Shown piece after piece: positions 1 to 7,880 of a stretch of DNA of 26,754 nt. The DNA is from an uncultured candidate division Zixibacteria bacterium. Lineage in GTDB: Bacteria; Zixibacteria; MSB-5A5; GN15; FEB-12. How positions within the stretch are numbered: the first letter of the stretch is position 1; each line of letters opens with the position of its first letter. Location: NCBI GenBank assembly GCA_913009765.1, contig CAJVYT010000013.1, positions 1 to 26,754 on the forward strand, in the 5' to 3' direction. The position numbers and the translations under genes were made by a program. The notes under the pieces were generated by a model. It ran no database searches, was not told where the DNA came from, and saw only the letters and a list, made by a program, of their open reading frames with translations.

Positions 1-1
1 G

Positions 2-49
2 ATGGGCAAAACAATAGTAAAAGCATTAGAAGAAAAGAGAAATGTCTAA
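2..49 (+). CDS. possible C-terminal end of an unidentified forward gene (partial)
   Basis: One forward frame is open from the window edge to a TAA stop at 47-49 and encodes a short Lys/Glu-rich stretch ending KALEEKRNV. The composition is typical of a protein C-terminus. The fragment is too short to recognise, and chance is a real alternative. If real, the gene is convergent with flhG, and the repeat-filled 50-349 stretch separates their 3' ends. Confidence 0.25.
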   Translation: MGKTIVKALEEKRNV

Positions 50-56
50 TGTTGAC

Positions 57-183
57 AGGCTGTTGAAAAACTCTTAATTGTTGATCCCGAAATCAAAAGG
101 CTTGTTGCAACGCCTTTATTATCAACATTTTTTGAGATTGCTTCATCAGTTAATTTCCCGCAATGACATTTATCAACAGCGTC
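57..183 (-). repeat. degraded MITE-like element, copy 1 (about 127 bp)
   Basis: The ends form an imperfect inverted repeat: AGGCTGTTGAAAAA at 57-70 and TTTATCAACAGC near 169-180. Read on the minus strand, the interior aligns with the element at 23624-23751: both have CTGTTGATAAATG, then an ATTGC core, then CAATCTCAAAAAA and GTTGATAATAAAGG. The size (127 versus 128 bp) and the order of shared blocks support one family. There is no internal reading frame that looks like a transposase. Confidence 0.6.
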
Positions 184-349
184 TCAACATTTTACATAAC
201 TCTTTCATAAACGATAAAACTGTTGATAAATATCATGACAGAGGGGAAAATACTCACGATGACGGAGTGCAGGATTTCCGTATTTTAGGACACCTCTATT
301 AATTCCGAACATTCAATTCAGATTAAAAGTTCAAATCCGATTGCATCAC
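184..349. repeat. gene-free stretch with a further repeat remnant
   Basis: At 220-230 there is another copy of the CTGTTGATAAA terminal motif. Bases 238-268, read on the minus strand, resemble the CTCCGTCATTGCGAG-type units at 4474-4520 and 23888-23905. The rest up to the flhG stop shows no gene, and I see no clear terminator hairpin followed by a T-run for the flhG transcript. Confidence 0.4.
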
Positions 350-1177
350 TCATCCTACAAACAGGTGTTTCATAAAATCCGCAAGACTTTTCTTTTGCTT
401 TATCGGCTGCATGTTTATCTTTCCTGCTATTTTTACAATCTGTCTTGAAAACGATGCGTACGGAAAGGCATTAATTATTGCCTCTCTTTTTCTTACCGTC
501 TTTGAAAGAAGAATGTCTTCCGGACAAAATCCGAGATATCCAGGCGTAAAATTGAGGAATTTCTCACTTATTGCTCTGATATGTTCAAAAATATCTTCAG
601 CTTCATTTTCATTTTTTGCCATATTGATCACAAGATTTATGGTATTTTTATTCCTCTTTTTTAATAGTTTTATCATCACATAGGCATCGGTTATCGAGGT
701 AGGCTCAGGGGTCAACACGATAATTATCTCATCTGCTACATCCAAAAAGCGCGTTACATTCCTTCCTATACCTGCCGCAGTATCTATCAAAATATAATCG
801 GGAGCCTCCATATCGGAAAGCTGATTTTCGATAAATGAAAATTTTTTATCCGTTATGTCTGCAAGCTTTTCAAAACCTGATCCGGCCGGAACCAGTACCG
901 CATTAGCTGATATTGGAAGGCAAATCTCAGAAAGCTGTTTTCTGCCTTCTATGAGATCGTTCATGCTGTACTCTGGATAAATCCCCAGAATCAGATCTGC
1001 ACTTGAGAGACCAAGATCGGCATCAAAAAGCATTACCTTTTTGCCTGTTTTCGCAAGCACCAGCGTCAGGTTCACCGATATATTTGTCTTGCCGACACCG
1101 CCTTTTCCTGATGTAATTGCAATATATCGAGTATTTTTATCCACCATTTTTCTTAATTTCGCTGCCTGATCACTCAT
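350..1177 (-). CDS. flhG: FlhG (FleN/YlxH), MinD-like ATPase controlling flagellar number
   Basis: This is a 275-residue cytosolic ParA/MinD-type ATPase. The deviant Walker A GKGGVGKT is at residues 24-31, the switch I motif with DADLG is near 52-57, and the IDTAAGIG switch II stretch is near 133-140. Family knowledge: FlhG works with the GTPase FlhF, stimulating it and limiting the number of flagella, and in several species it restrains the flagellar master regulator. The length is normal. Its start codon lies within the last eight bases of flhF (overlap 1170-1177), so the two are almost certainly translationally coupled. MinD itself is the alternative, but the flhF neighbour and the lack of minC/minE argue for FlhG. 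It is the last gene of the flhA-flhF-flhG run. Confidence 0.93.
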   Translation of the reverse strand: MSDQAAKLRKMVDKNTRYIAITSGKGGVGKTNISVNLTLVLAKTGKKVMLFDADLGLSSADLILGIYPEYSMNDLIEGRKQLSEICLPISANAVLVPAGSGFEKLADITDKKFSFIENQLSDMEAPDYILIDTAAGIGRNVTRFLDVADEIIIVLTPEPTSITDAYVMIKLLKKRNKNTINLVINMAKNENEAEDIFEHIRAISEKFLNFTPGYLGFCPEDILLSKTVRKREAIINAFPYASFSRQIVKIAGKINMQPIKQKKSLADFMKHLFVG

Positions 1178-2327
1178 TTTGCAGGATTAGATTGGCTATT
1201 TCCAGTGATTCGGGAATCATAATATCTTCGGGAACTCTTTGACCTGTAGTCAGGAAATAGACCGGAAGCTTGCTTTTGAACGATATATTGAATATCGATC
1301 CGAGATGATTTGCCTCATCAATTTTGGTAAATACAGTGCCTTTAATCGGCAGAATACTAAAACTTTTATAACTCTCTTCAATATCCTCATCTTTGACATT
1401 TGCAGAAAGTGTGAGCAGTATATCAAGCTTCTGTCCAGGCAATGAATCTGCCATCTCTTTTATGTGGTCGGTGTCTTTTTGACTGCTGCCAGCAGTGTCT
1501 ATAAACACAAATTGATAATTGTCGAATTTCTTTATTGCATTTTTTACATCCTGCTTGTCAAATGCAACTTCTATCGGTATATCCATTATTTTTGCATAAC
1601 TTGCAAGCTGTTCTATAGCAGCAATTCTGTATGTATCCAAAGTTATAATTGCCACATCTTTTTTGTAATTTATCATAGCTGTCGCAGCCAATTTTGCTAT
1701 TGTTGTAGTTTTTCCAACTCCTGTCGGTCCCACAAGACAGATAATCTTTTTGTCATTATTAAAATCGATATTTTCTACATTTATCGACTGGGCTATCATC
1801 GTTGCAAGAAATGCATTGGTTTTTTGATGATCAGACAGTTCTTTGTGATCCAGATGTTTTGCAATATTTAGTATAAATTTCCTTGACAAATCATGACTAA
1901 TTCCTGCATTGTCGATCTTTCTAAGATGATCGCGCAGCTCAAACGGAATGGATTCATCTTTATGGACATCTATGGAATCTTTTAAAATCGAGAGATCTGC
2001 CCTTATCCGCTCTACTGCATCCATAAAATCTATATTGGAAAAATTAGCTGCAATAGTCTTTTTAATTTCGGACAGCTCTTTTGAGATATTTCTTTCATAA
2101 ACCAATCTCGCAACGTCTTCCCTTTTGTATATCGGGTTTGTTTTGGATTGAGTGCTGTCATCAATGGCTGCCACAACTTCAATATATTTCTTTGGAATAA
2201 TCCAATACGGAAATGAACGCTTATTCACCTTTTTTACCGAAATTATTACAGCATTCAATCCAAGGTCATCTTTGATCTTCTTTAACGCTTCATCCTGCGA
2301 TTTAGCGAGATATGTTCTGTATCTCAA
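1170..2327 (-). CDS. flhF: FlhF, SRP-type GTPase for flagellar placement
   Basis: The 385-residue protein belongs to the SRP/FtsY/FlhF GTPase family. A basic N-terminal part and a charged linker cover roughly residues 1-130. An N-type helical domain and the G domain follow: G1 GPTGVGKT at 200-207, DTYR at 231-234, DTAG at 277-280 and TKID at 334-337. The N-terminal stretch from MRYRTYLAKS is typical of FlhF and supports the chosen start. FlhF marks the pole or site where the first flagellar parts assemble; its GTPase is activated by the N-terminus of FlhG. The gene overlaps flhA by four bases (ATGA at 2324-2327) and flhG by eight, so the three form one tightly coupled unit. Confidence 0.94.
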   Translation of the reverse strand: MRYRTYLAKSQDEALKKIKDDLGLNAVIISVKKVNKRSFPYWIIPKKYIEVVAAIDDSTQSKTNPIYKREDVARLVYERNISKELSEIKKTIAANFSNIDFMDAVERIRADLSILKDSIDVHKDESIPFELRDHLRKIDNAGISHDLSRKFILNIAKHLDHKELSDHQKTNAFLATMIAQSINVENIDFNNDKKIICLVGPTGVGKTTTIAKLAATAMINYKKDVAIITLDTYRIAAIEQLASYAKIMDIPIEVAFDKQDVKNAIKKFDNYQFVFIDTAGSSQKDTDHIKEMADSLPGQKLDILLTLSANVKDEDIEESYKSFSILPIKGTVFTKIDEANHLGSIFNISFKSKLPVYFLTTGQRVPEDIMIPESLEIANLILQNE

Positions 2328-4387
2328 CTTATCATACCAACCGATTCGATAGTTGCATTATCCGATATCTCGGCAAATGAAAGAACATGAACGTTTTTGA
2401 TAGATCTTCTCAGGAAGTCCTCAAGCGGCTGCCTTATCTTTGGATTCACAATCAGAATTGCGTCCTTACCTGCTTCGTTTGCCTTCTTCATCAGTGCAGA
2501 AGCAGTCTTTACAATTTTATCTGCCTCGTCGGCCTGCAGCGATAGATAAAGCTTGTTTGTGCCCTTTACGGCATCTTCTATCTTTTTTTCAACTTCAGGT
2601 GAAGCAAATATCGTATGGAGTTTTCCGTCCTGATCCTTAAGGTGATCGGTTATAATACGGGACAGGGCAGCCCTCACCTGCTCAGTCAAAAGATCGGGGT
2701 TTTGCGTATAAGCCGCATAGTCGGATAACGTTTCACAGACAATCAACAAATTTCTTATCGAAATACCACTGTTAAGCAGATTTTTCAGCACCTTTTGAAC
2801 TACTCCAAGAGACAATGTCTTGGGCACAAGATCTTCAACAACCTTCGGGTATTGCTCCTTTAATGTATCAAGCAGCTTTTGAACATCCTGTCTTGTGAGA
2901 AGCTCCGCAGCGTGATTCTTAACAATTTCCGACACATGAGTGGCGATAACCGTGGATGGGTCCACAACTGTATAGCCATGTTTCAGGGCGTTTTGCTGAT
3001 CGGATTTACTAACCCAATATGCTTCAAGACCAAAGGAGGGTTCATGTGTCGGAACAGCGCCATCAAGCGTTCCGATACCGCCCATTGCAAGAAATTTATC
3101 GGGCAGTACGGTGTATTTTGCAACTTCCGATCCATTTATCAGGAAAATGTACTCATTTTTGTCGATCTCAAGATTATCTCTGATTCTCACAGGTGGAACA
3201 ATAATACCCATTTCCAGCGCCAGTTGATGTCTTATGCCTCTGATTCTTTCGAGAAGATTTCCGCCTTCATCGGGATTAACCAGAGAAATTAATCCGTAAC
3301 CAACCTCAAGCCCAAGCATATCAACTTTCAAAAGATCCGATATATTTTCTGTTTTGATCTCTGTTTTCTCCTTTTTCTGCTCACTTTCTTCTTTCTCTTT
3401 TGCCAATATCTTATTTCCGGTTTGATAATTTACATATGCGGAACCTGCCATTATAGCCGCAAACGCCAATATGGGAATTTTTGGAAAACCCGGTATAAGC
3501 GCAAGAGCAAAGAGAATGCCTGCACTTATGGCAACCGATTTGGAATGACCGAACAGCTGCTTTGTAAGACTCGAAGGAAGATCTGCTTCTCCCGAGGAAG
3601 TTCTCGATATAACAAGTCCGGCAGCACTGCTGATTATAAGCGCAGGAAGCTGACTTACAAGACCGTCACCTACCGTCAATACCGTAAATCTGTTTACAGC
3701 AGCAGATATAGGCATACTATATTGAACGACACCGATAATTATGCCGCCTACAATATTTATTGACGTAATAAGCAGACTGGCAATGGCATCACCTCTTACA
3801 AATTTGCTTGCTCCATCCATAGCTCCGTAAAAATCCGCCTCTTTCGATACGGATTCTCTTCTTATCTTTGCCCCCGCTTCATCAATTAATCCTGCATTGA
3901 GATCCGCATCTATGCTCATCTGTTTACCCGGCATTGCATCGAGTGTGAAACGTGCGGTGACCTCCGCTATTCTTGTTGCGCCTTTTGTAATAACAATAAA
4001 ATTTATTATCACAAGGATGGAAAATACAATAATTCCAACAACGAAATTTCCTCCTACAACGGTAAAACCAAATGCCTGTATGATATGACCGGCCGCTGAA
4101 GAAGAAGCGTGACCGTGCAGCAGTATTGCCCTCGTTGTTGCAACATTAAGTGCAAGCCGATAAATGGTGACTATAAGCAGAAGTGATGGAAATGTTGAGA
4201 ACTCAAGAGGCTTTGCAATATAAATTGTTACAAAAAGTATGAGAATTGCAGTAGCAAAGCTCAAACTTATTGCAAAATCCAACAAAAATGATGGAAGCGG
4301 TATTATTAAAATACCAAGCGTAATCAAACCGCCTGCTACGATTACAGCATCGCTTATATATGAATGGGGCATTGCAGTATAAGCCAT
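2324..4387 (-). CDS. flhA: FlhA, export gate of the flagellar type III secretion system
   Basis: The 687-residue protein has about eight membrane helices in its first ~330 residues, then a soluble C-terminal domain that docks chaperone-substrate complexes. The FHIPEP-family signature (ARFTLDAMPGKQ followed by IDADLNAG) is at about 145-166 in the cytosolic loop. The length is normal for FlhA. FlhA forms the nonameric ring of the export gate and binds FliS- and FlgN-type chaperones, both encoded nearby. Upstream of the ATG there is a GAGGAA ribosome site with rather long spacing (about 13 bases). The usual partner flhB is not upstream; a repeat element begins only 44 bp from the start codon. 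The flhF overlap indicates co-transcription downstream. Confidence 0.96.
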   Translation of the reverse strand: MAYTAMPHSYISDAVIVAGGLITLGILIIPLPSFLLDFAISLSFATAILILFVTIYIAKPLEFSTFPSLLLIVTIYRLALNVATTRAILLHGHASSSAAGHIIQAFGFTVVGGNFVVGIIVFSILVIINFIVITKGATRIAEVTARFTLDAMPGKQMSIDADLNAGLIDEAGAKIRRESVSKEADFYGAMDGASKFVRGDAIASLLITSINIVGGIIIGVVQYSMPISAAVNRFTVLTVGDGLVSQLPALIISSAAGLVISRTSSGEADLPSSLTKQLFGHSKSVAISAGILFALALIPGFPKIPILAFAAIMAGSAYVNYQTGNKILAKEKEESEQKKEKTEIKTENISDLLKVDMLGLEVGYGLISLVNPDEGGNLLERIRGIRHQLALEMGIIVPPVRIRDNLEIDKNEYIFLINGSEVAKYTVLPDKFLAMGGIGTLDGAVPTHEPSFGLEAYWVSKSDQQNALKHGYTVVDPSTVIATHVSEIVKNHAAELLTRQDVQKLLDTLKEQYPKVVEDLVPKTLSLGVVQKVLKNLLNSGISIRNLLIVCETLSDYAAYTQNPDLLTEQVRAALSRIITDHLKDQDGKLHTIFASPEVEKKIEDAVKGTNKLYLSLQADEADKIVKTASALMKKANEAGKDAILIVNPKIRQPLEDFLRRSIKNVHVLSFAEISDNATIESVGMIS

Positions 4388-4431
4388 AAACTATCTTTTT
4401 TTCCTCATGCAGTAACAGGGTCGGATATTAA

Positions 4432-4621
4432 GAGCCTGTTGAAAAATGTCATTGCAAGCATTTCCCTCCATCATTGCGAGTATTTTTCCCTCCGTCATTG
4501 CGAGCAACTTTTTCTTGTCATTGCGAGCAAAGCGAAGCAATCTCACCACAGGCAAGATGCCTATGATACACTGAGACTGCTTCGGTTATTTCATTCCCTC
4601 GCATAACATTTATCAACGGTC
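4432..4621 (+). repeat. composite MITE-like element, copy 2 (about 190 bp)
   Basis: The ends are GAGCCTGTTGAAAAA at 4432-4446 and TTTATCAACGGTC at 4609-4621, an imperfect terminal inverted repeat matching the element at 23624-23751. The interior carries several CGTCATTGCGAG units and a second repeat block at about 4518-4583: a CATTGCGAGCAAAGCGAAGC unit, then CACAGGCAAGATGCCTATG, then ATACACTGAGACTGC. That block recurs inverted at about 5277-5338. It starts 44 bp upstream of the flhA start codon. Confidence 0.6.
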
Positions 4622-5175
4622 ACTTAAATCCTGAACTTTTTTGATCCGAAATCTAATACTAACAATCAATGTCTGACAAATTTCAGGAAGAAAGCAATCC
4701 AAGACCCGATCCCGATTGTGCCTTTAAATTTTTTACGCTGCTGCCGAAACAGCCCTTTTTATAATAGTCGAAGCTTTTTTGATTGCAATAGTGAAATTGA
4801 TTAACTCATCTCAGGAAGAGAATGTTAAATGTAAAACCGGTTACTGCCGGCGCAGCAGAAGCTAAAGGACGTCCCTTAGGATGTTTTATGAGCAGAGCGC
4901 GGCAATCTCTCTCTTCTTTTCTACTTTTTTGAACAATCGAAAATGAGGTCAGGCTGAGCAATACCTGCCGCAACCCTGTTTGTCTTTTGCTTCGCGCATG
5001 TGTTGCGAAAAAGGTTACAACCATGCAGGTAGCGCTCTTTTTGCATCTTGAATGCAAAGAAAAACAGTACGCAATATTACAACAGTTATCACTTAGTCTG
5101 ACCTATGCAAAAAGTCACCGCTGATGAGAAAAGACTAAAAAATCTTTTCCAAATGCGGAACAGAAGAAAAGAGAA
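4622..5175. other. gene-free stretch, possibly old repeat or decayed sequence
   Basis: No coding region here can be recognised. A minus-strand frame at 4806-5057 (83 codons) is open, but its product is rich in Arg/Lys/Ser and low in structure. It has no family I recognise, no clear ribosome site and lies wholly within a repeat island. I regard it as a chance or repeat-derived frame. A short perfect hairpin, TTTGCAT-5-ATGCAAA, lies at about 5041-5059 but has no following T-run. Confidence 0.4.
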
Positions 5176-5345
5176 CACAGGCAGGATGCCTGTGATACAT
5201 TAAAGAAACTGAGATTGCTTCGCTTCGCTCGCAATGACCTTCCTTCTTTTGTCACTGCGAGGCCGTAGGCCGCGGCAGTCTCAGTGTATCATAGGCATCT
5301 TGCCTGTGGTGAGATTGCTTCGCTTCGCTCGCAATGACTTTTTCC
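5176..5345 (-). repeat. palindromic repeat cluster (REP-like)
   Basis: Bases 5176-5238 match the reverse complement of 23894-23956 at 62 of 63 positions. The unit holds two small palindromes: CACAGGCA-GGA-TGCCTGTG at 5176-5194, and the GCTTCGCTTCGC segment flanked by ATTGC/GCAAT. Then come a GGCC-GTA-GGCC hairpin (about 5261-5271) and a second unit at about 5277-5338, whose counterpart in the same relative order is near 4518-4583 (inverted). The cluster runs into the 3' end of the fliT-like gene. Confidence 0.75.
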
Positions 5346-5350
5346 CTCTG

Positions 5351-5644
5351 TCACTGCGAATAGATTTCTCTGGAATTTTTTGGCCGGTATTTTTCCACCG
5401 TCCTTCTTTTTCTCTTTATTTTGATGATCTCTTCTTTTATCTCTTCTCTTTTTTGAGTTGCTTTCGCCTGCATCGTTTCTATTTTGGCGAGAATCTGTTT
5501 TAATGTCTTTACGTTAATATTTTGATTATTCCTGAGCTCTTTCTCCATTATATGCAATTTTTCCTCAAGAGTATCCCATCTGTTGTCTTCAGACAGCCGG
5601 TCAAGAAGGTCTGTGCTATCCAACAGAGCGCTTCGACTGTTCAT
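5351..5644 (-). CDS. small helical protein downstream of fliS, FliT-like by position
   Basis: The 97-residue, strongly charged and helical protein has an acidic first half and a Lys/Arg-rich second half (KREEIKEEIIKIKRKRR near 69-85). I do not recognise a signature. Its place directly after fliD-flaG-fliS is where many flagellar operons carry fliT, the FliD chaperone, and its size fits, so FliT-like is an inference from context. The ATG at 5644 gives a 29-base overlap with fliS. A TTG at 5623-5621 would cut the overlap to about eight bases and is a fair alternative start. The stop codon and last residues fall in sequence matching the GTCACTGCGA repeat, so the original C-terminus may have been replaced. 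Confidence 0.6.
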   Translation of the reverse strand: MNSRSALLDSTDLLDRLSEDNRWDTLEEKLHIMEKELRNNQNINVKTLKQILAKIETMQAKATQKREEIKEEIIKIKRKRRTVEKYRPKNSREIYSQ

Positions 5645-6023
5645 CTTTACCGCTGTTTACATCGCCATTCCATATCTTATGAATTTCCGAAAGATATCGT
5701 TCCACAATTTCGATATCCTTTATGTTGCTCATTCTAAATCCATCAAGAAGTTTACCAATAAGCCAGTCATACAACGCCCTCAAATAATTAACGGTCTCCT
5801 TGTCACTACTTTCATCGATGCTGTCGCGCAATGCGGCAAGTATCTCAACCGATCTGTTTATATTGTCAGTCAACTCCAATTTGTTGCCATTTTCAAGTTT
5901 AATTCTTGCTTCTGCGGTCTCCTTGAGAGAGGCGGCAAAAAGAAGTGATACAATCTGCTTAGGATCGCTAATACCTCTATACAGTACACTGTTATATCGT
6001 TTATACGCCTGCGAATTGGTCAT
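5616..6023 (-). CDS. fliS: FliS, flagellin export chaperone
   Basis: The 135-residue all-helical protein opens with AYKRYNSV, the typical FliS tyrosine-rich N-terminus. It carries the conserved helix around YDWLIGKLLDGFRMSN (about residues 85-100). FliS binds the C-terminal D0 region of freshly made flagellin in the cytosol, prevents early polymerisation and delivers it to FlhA, also encoded in this window. It lies downstream of flaG with about a ten-base gap, within the fliD-flaG-fliS unit that starts from the sigma-28-type promoter at 7801-7827. The C-terminal tail (after residue ~118) is polar and poorly conserved. No flagellin gene is present in the window. Confidence 0.93.
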   Translation of the reverse strand: MTNSQAYKRYNSVLYRGISDPKQIVSLLFAASLKETAEARIKLENGNKLELTDNINRSVEILAALRDSIDESSDKETVNYLRALYDWLIGKLLDGFRMSNIKDIEIVERYLSEIHKIWNGDVNSGKDEQSKRSVG

Positions 6024-6032
6024 TTTTTCTCC

Positions 6033-6407
6033 TTATTCTTTTTTATCAAAGATAACTCCTATCATTTCTCTCATACTTTCTTCAAAACGCATTATCGCTT
6101 TCGGGGGTATCTGCCCGATTACGGTACCGGTCTTAGTATCTATCACCTTTACATAAAGCATTCCCAATTCCTTTGAAAATGAAAATTGTATTTTTTGCGA
6201 TAACAGATTTAAGCTGTTTATTTTTCTATCTATATGCTGAATATCCTGTTTCTTAAGATTTCCTTCTACACTGTTGGACTGAGCTGCAGCCTTTCCTTTA
6301 CGCGTCTGCACTACCTCACTTTTTACCATAGACTTCTGAGATGATTTTGAGACAGATCCCCGCAAAGATGAAAAATTACTTATATCCGCGCCTATCTTTA
6401 TTGACAT
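6033..6407 (-). CDS. flaG: FlaG family protein
   Basis: The 124-residue protein has a polar, poorly ordered first half and a conserved C-terminal half containing QFSFSKELGMLYVKVIDT and IGQIPPKA, the hallmark of FlaG. Members influence filament length or are cap-associated, and the gene typically sits beside fliD and fliS as here. The frame is open upstream to an ATG at 6443, but that would overlap fliD by 35 bases. The ATG at 6407 follows the fliD TGA by one base and has a GGTGGAAG ribosome site, so I choose 6407. Confidence 0.87.
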   Translation of the reverse strand: MSIKIGADISNFSSLRGSVSKSSQKSMVKSEVVQTRKGKAAAQSNSVEGNLKKQDIQHIDRKINSLNLLSQKIQFSFSKELGMLYVKVIDTKTGTVIGQIPPKAIMRFEESMREMIGVIFDKKE

Positions 6408-6408
6408 T

Positions 6409-7770
6409 TCAGCTTCCACCGCTAATTTTTGTAAAACTATCAATCTGCATAGTTAAATAGTTTCCGATTCCCTTCAGTTTACCGAGAACAGTATCCAGGT
6501 TTGCAAATTGCATCTCTAAAAGACTCTGCTGTTTTTGCAGAAAACTCTCTGTCTGACTGATCTGAGTATTGAGAACACTTTCTTGAGTATCAAAAAGCCC
6601 TGTTTCAGAGCTTATCGGTCCGTTTGACGACAAAACGGAATCAAGAACTGTTGAAAGATGCCCGAAGAAACTGTCCGAACCGCTTGAGCCGTCTCCAATC
6701 AAAAGCTGCTTAACATCATCTCTATTGGATACCAGCTCAGTATCAAGTTTTGAAGAATCAAAAGAATACGTACCATCATCATTTCTTGTAACACCAATAT
6801 CGGCAAGAGAGTGAAATTTGCCTTCAGCTTTATAGTTTGTGAATGGAGATTCAACTCTGTCTAAAACCTGTTTAATGTTCCCGTCTGTCATTAGTACACC
6901 CTGCTGTCTCGGATCACTGGAATAATGAGTTGCGTTATCATAGGTTTTTTTGAAACTGTTGTAATCATCTACAATATTCTTTACCATAGTTGATATATTG
7001 GAGTCATCATTGGAAACCGATATTGTTGCCGATCCTATAGCAACGATATTAAATTGGAGACCGGTTACGAGATCTCCAACATTGTTTGATGATTTTGTAA
7101 CTGATAGACCATTAATTGTCATCGAAAGATCTGCTGCAGCCTGCGTTTGAGTAAAACTCACACCGGTAGGAGTACTGTTGATTGTTATTGTATTTGCGGT
7201 TCCGGATGGAGCTGAAAGCTGTATAACATAAGGATTGGATGCTGCGCCGGTATTGATAAGTGTAGCAGTGGCACCGCTTTTCAGATTATTGATAGCGGCT
7301 GTCAATTCTGCCGGTGTTGACGGTTCTGATGAGTCCGCAGTATCGGAATCAGTCGCTATGCTGTAAGTAACCCCTCCTCCTATACTAAAACTAAAGGTGC
7401 CGGCAGAAAGGGGTGTTGTATCTGCTGCAAATCCGTTGGATTGAAACTGTTCGGCTTTTGCCAGAGCAGTTACGTTAAGATCATAGCTTGAAACAGCTGC
7501 CTGACCGCTGATTGATGCAGTAGCAATTGTTGTATCACTGCTTGAAGTTTTAAAGTTGTCGAATGATGACACAAGAGCATTTAACGAACCGCTCATAGCA
7601 TTCAGTTTGCTTGATATATCATTATATGCGCCTTTTTTTGCGTCAAGCACAACCAGCTGTGAGCGCATTCTTACCACAGGAAGCTGATCTATCTTTGAAA
7701 GCTTATCCAGCATACCTTGCAAATCCAGCCCCGAACCAACTCCAAGGCTTGTTATCGTTCCAAGTGTCAT
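6409..7770 (-). CDS. fliD: FliD, filament cap protein (HAP2)
   Basis: The 453-residue secreted protein begins with a conserved FliD N-terminal domain (GLGSGLD-like stretch GVGSGLDLQGMLDKL at about 10-24). It ends with the C-terminal coiled-coil region rich in Gln, Leu and Ser (about 395-450). The middle is a Ser/Thr/Ala-rich beta domain with low conservation. FliD forms the annular cap under which flagellin subunits fold. The ribosome site AGGAGGGAG is five bases upstream of the ATG. A near-consensus sigma-28 promoter lies in the 110-base gap upstream, so this gene heads a late unit fliD-flaG-fliS-fliT-like. There is no signal peptide, as expected for type III export. Confidence 0.95.
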   Translation of the reverse strand: MTLGTITSLGVGSGLDLQGMLDKLSKIDQLPVVRMRSQLVVLDAKKGAYNDISSKLNAMSGSLNALVSSFDNFKTSSSDTTIATASISGQAAVSSYDLNVTALAKAEQFQSNGFAADTTPLSAGTFSFSIGGGVTYSIATDSDTADSSEPSTPAELTAAINNLKSGATATLINTGAASNPYVIQLSAPSGTANTITINSTPTGVSFTQTQAAADLSMTINGLSVTKSSNNVGDLVTGLQFNIVAIGSATISVSNDDSNISTMVKNIVDDYNSFKKTYDNATHYSSDPRQQGVLMTDGNIKQVLDRVESPFTNYKAEGKFHSLADIGVTRNDDGTYSFDSSKLDTELVSNRDDVKQLLIGDGSSGSDSFFGHLSTVLDSVLSSNGPISSETGLFDTQESVLNTQISQTESFLQKQQSLLEMQFANLDTVLGKLKGIGNYLTMQIDSFTKISGGS

Positions 7771-7800
7771 AATCGCTCCCTCCTACTTCTCCTAACTCTT

Positions 7801-7827
7801 ATTTCGGCAGCTTTTTTCAATTCTTTA
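7801..7827 (-). promoter_or_regulatory. sigma-28 (FliA) promoter of the fliD unit
   Basis: Read on the minus strand: TAAA (7827-7824), a 15-base spacer, then GCCGAAAT (7808-7801). The FliA consensus is TAAA-N15-GCCGATAA, so both boxes and the exact spacer fit. It sits 31 bases upstream of the fliD start and ahead of its ribosome site, leaving room for a short leader. Confidence 0.85.
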
Positions 7828-7880
7828 GAAAAAATTTTTCCTTCGAATTTCACGGTTTCAAATCTTCACATATTTTTGTA

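Noticed and set aside
78..302. 74-codon forward frame near the left edge
   Set aside because: It covers repeat remnants, has no ribosome site and a composition unlike the real genes.
4730..4765. Terminator-like GCTG-6-CAGC hairpin followed by a T-run
   Set aside because: The stem is only four pairs and no plus-strand gene ends there.
6408..6443. Longer flaG start at 6443
   Set aside because: It would overlap fliD by 35 bases, whereas ATG 6407 follows the fliD stop immediately with a ribosome site.
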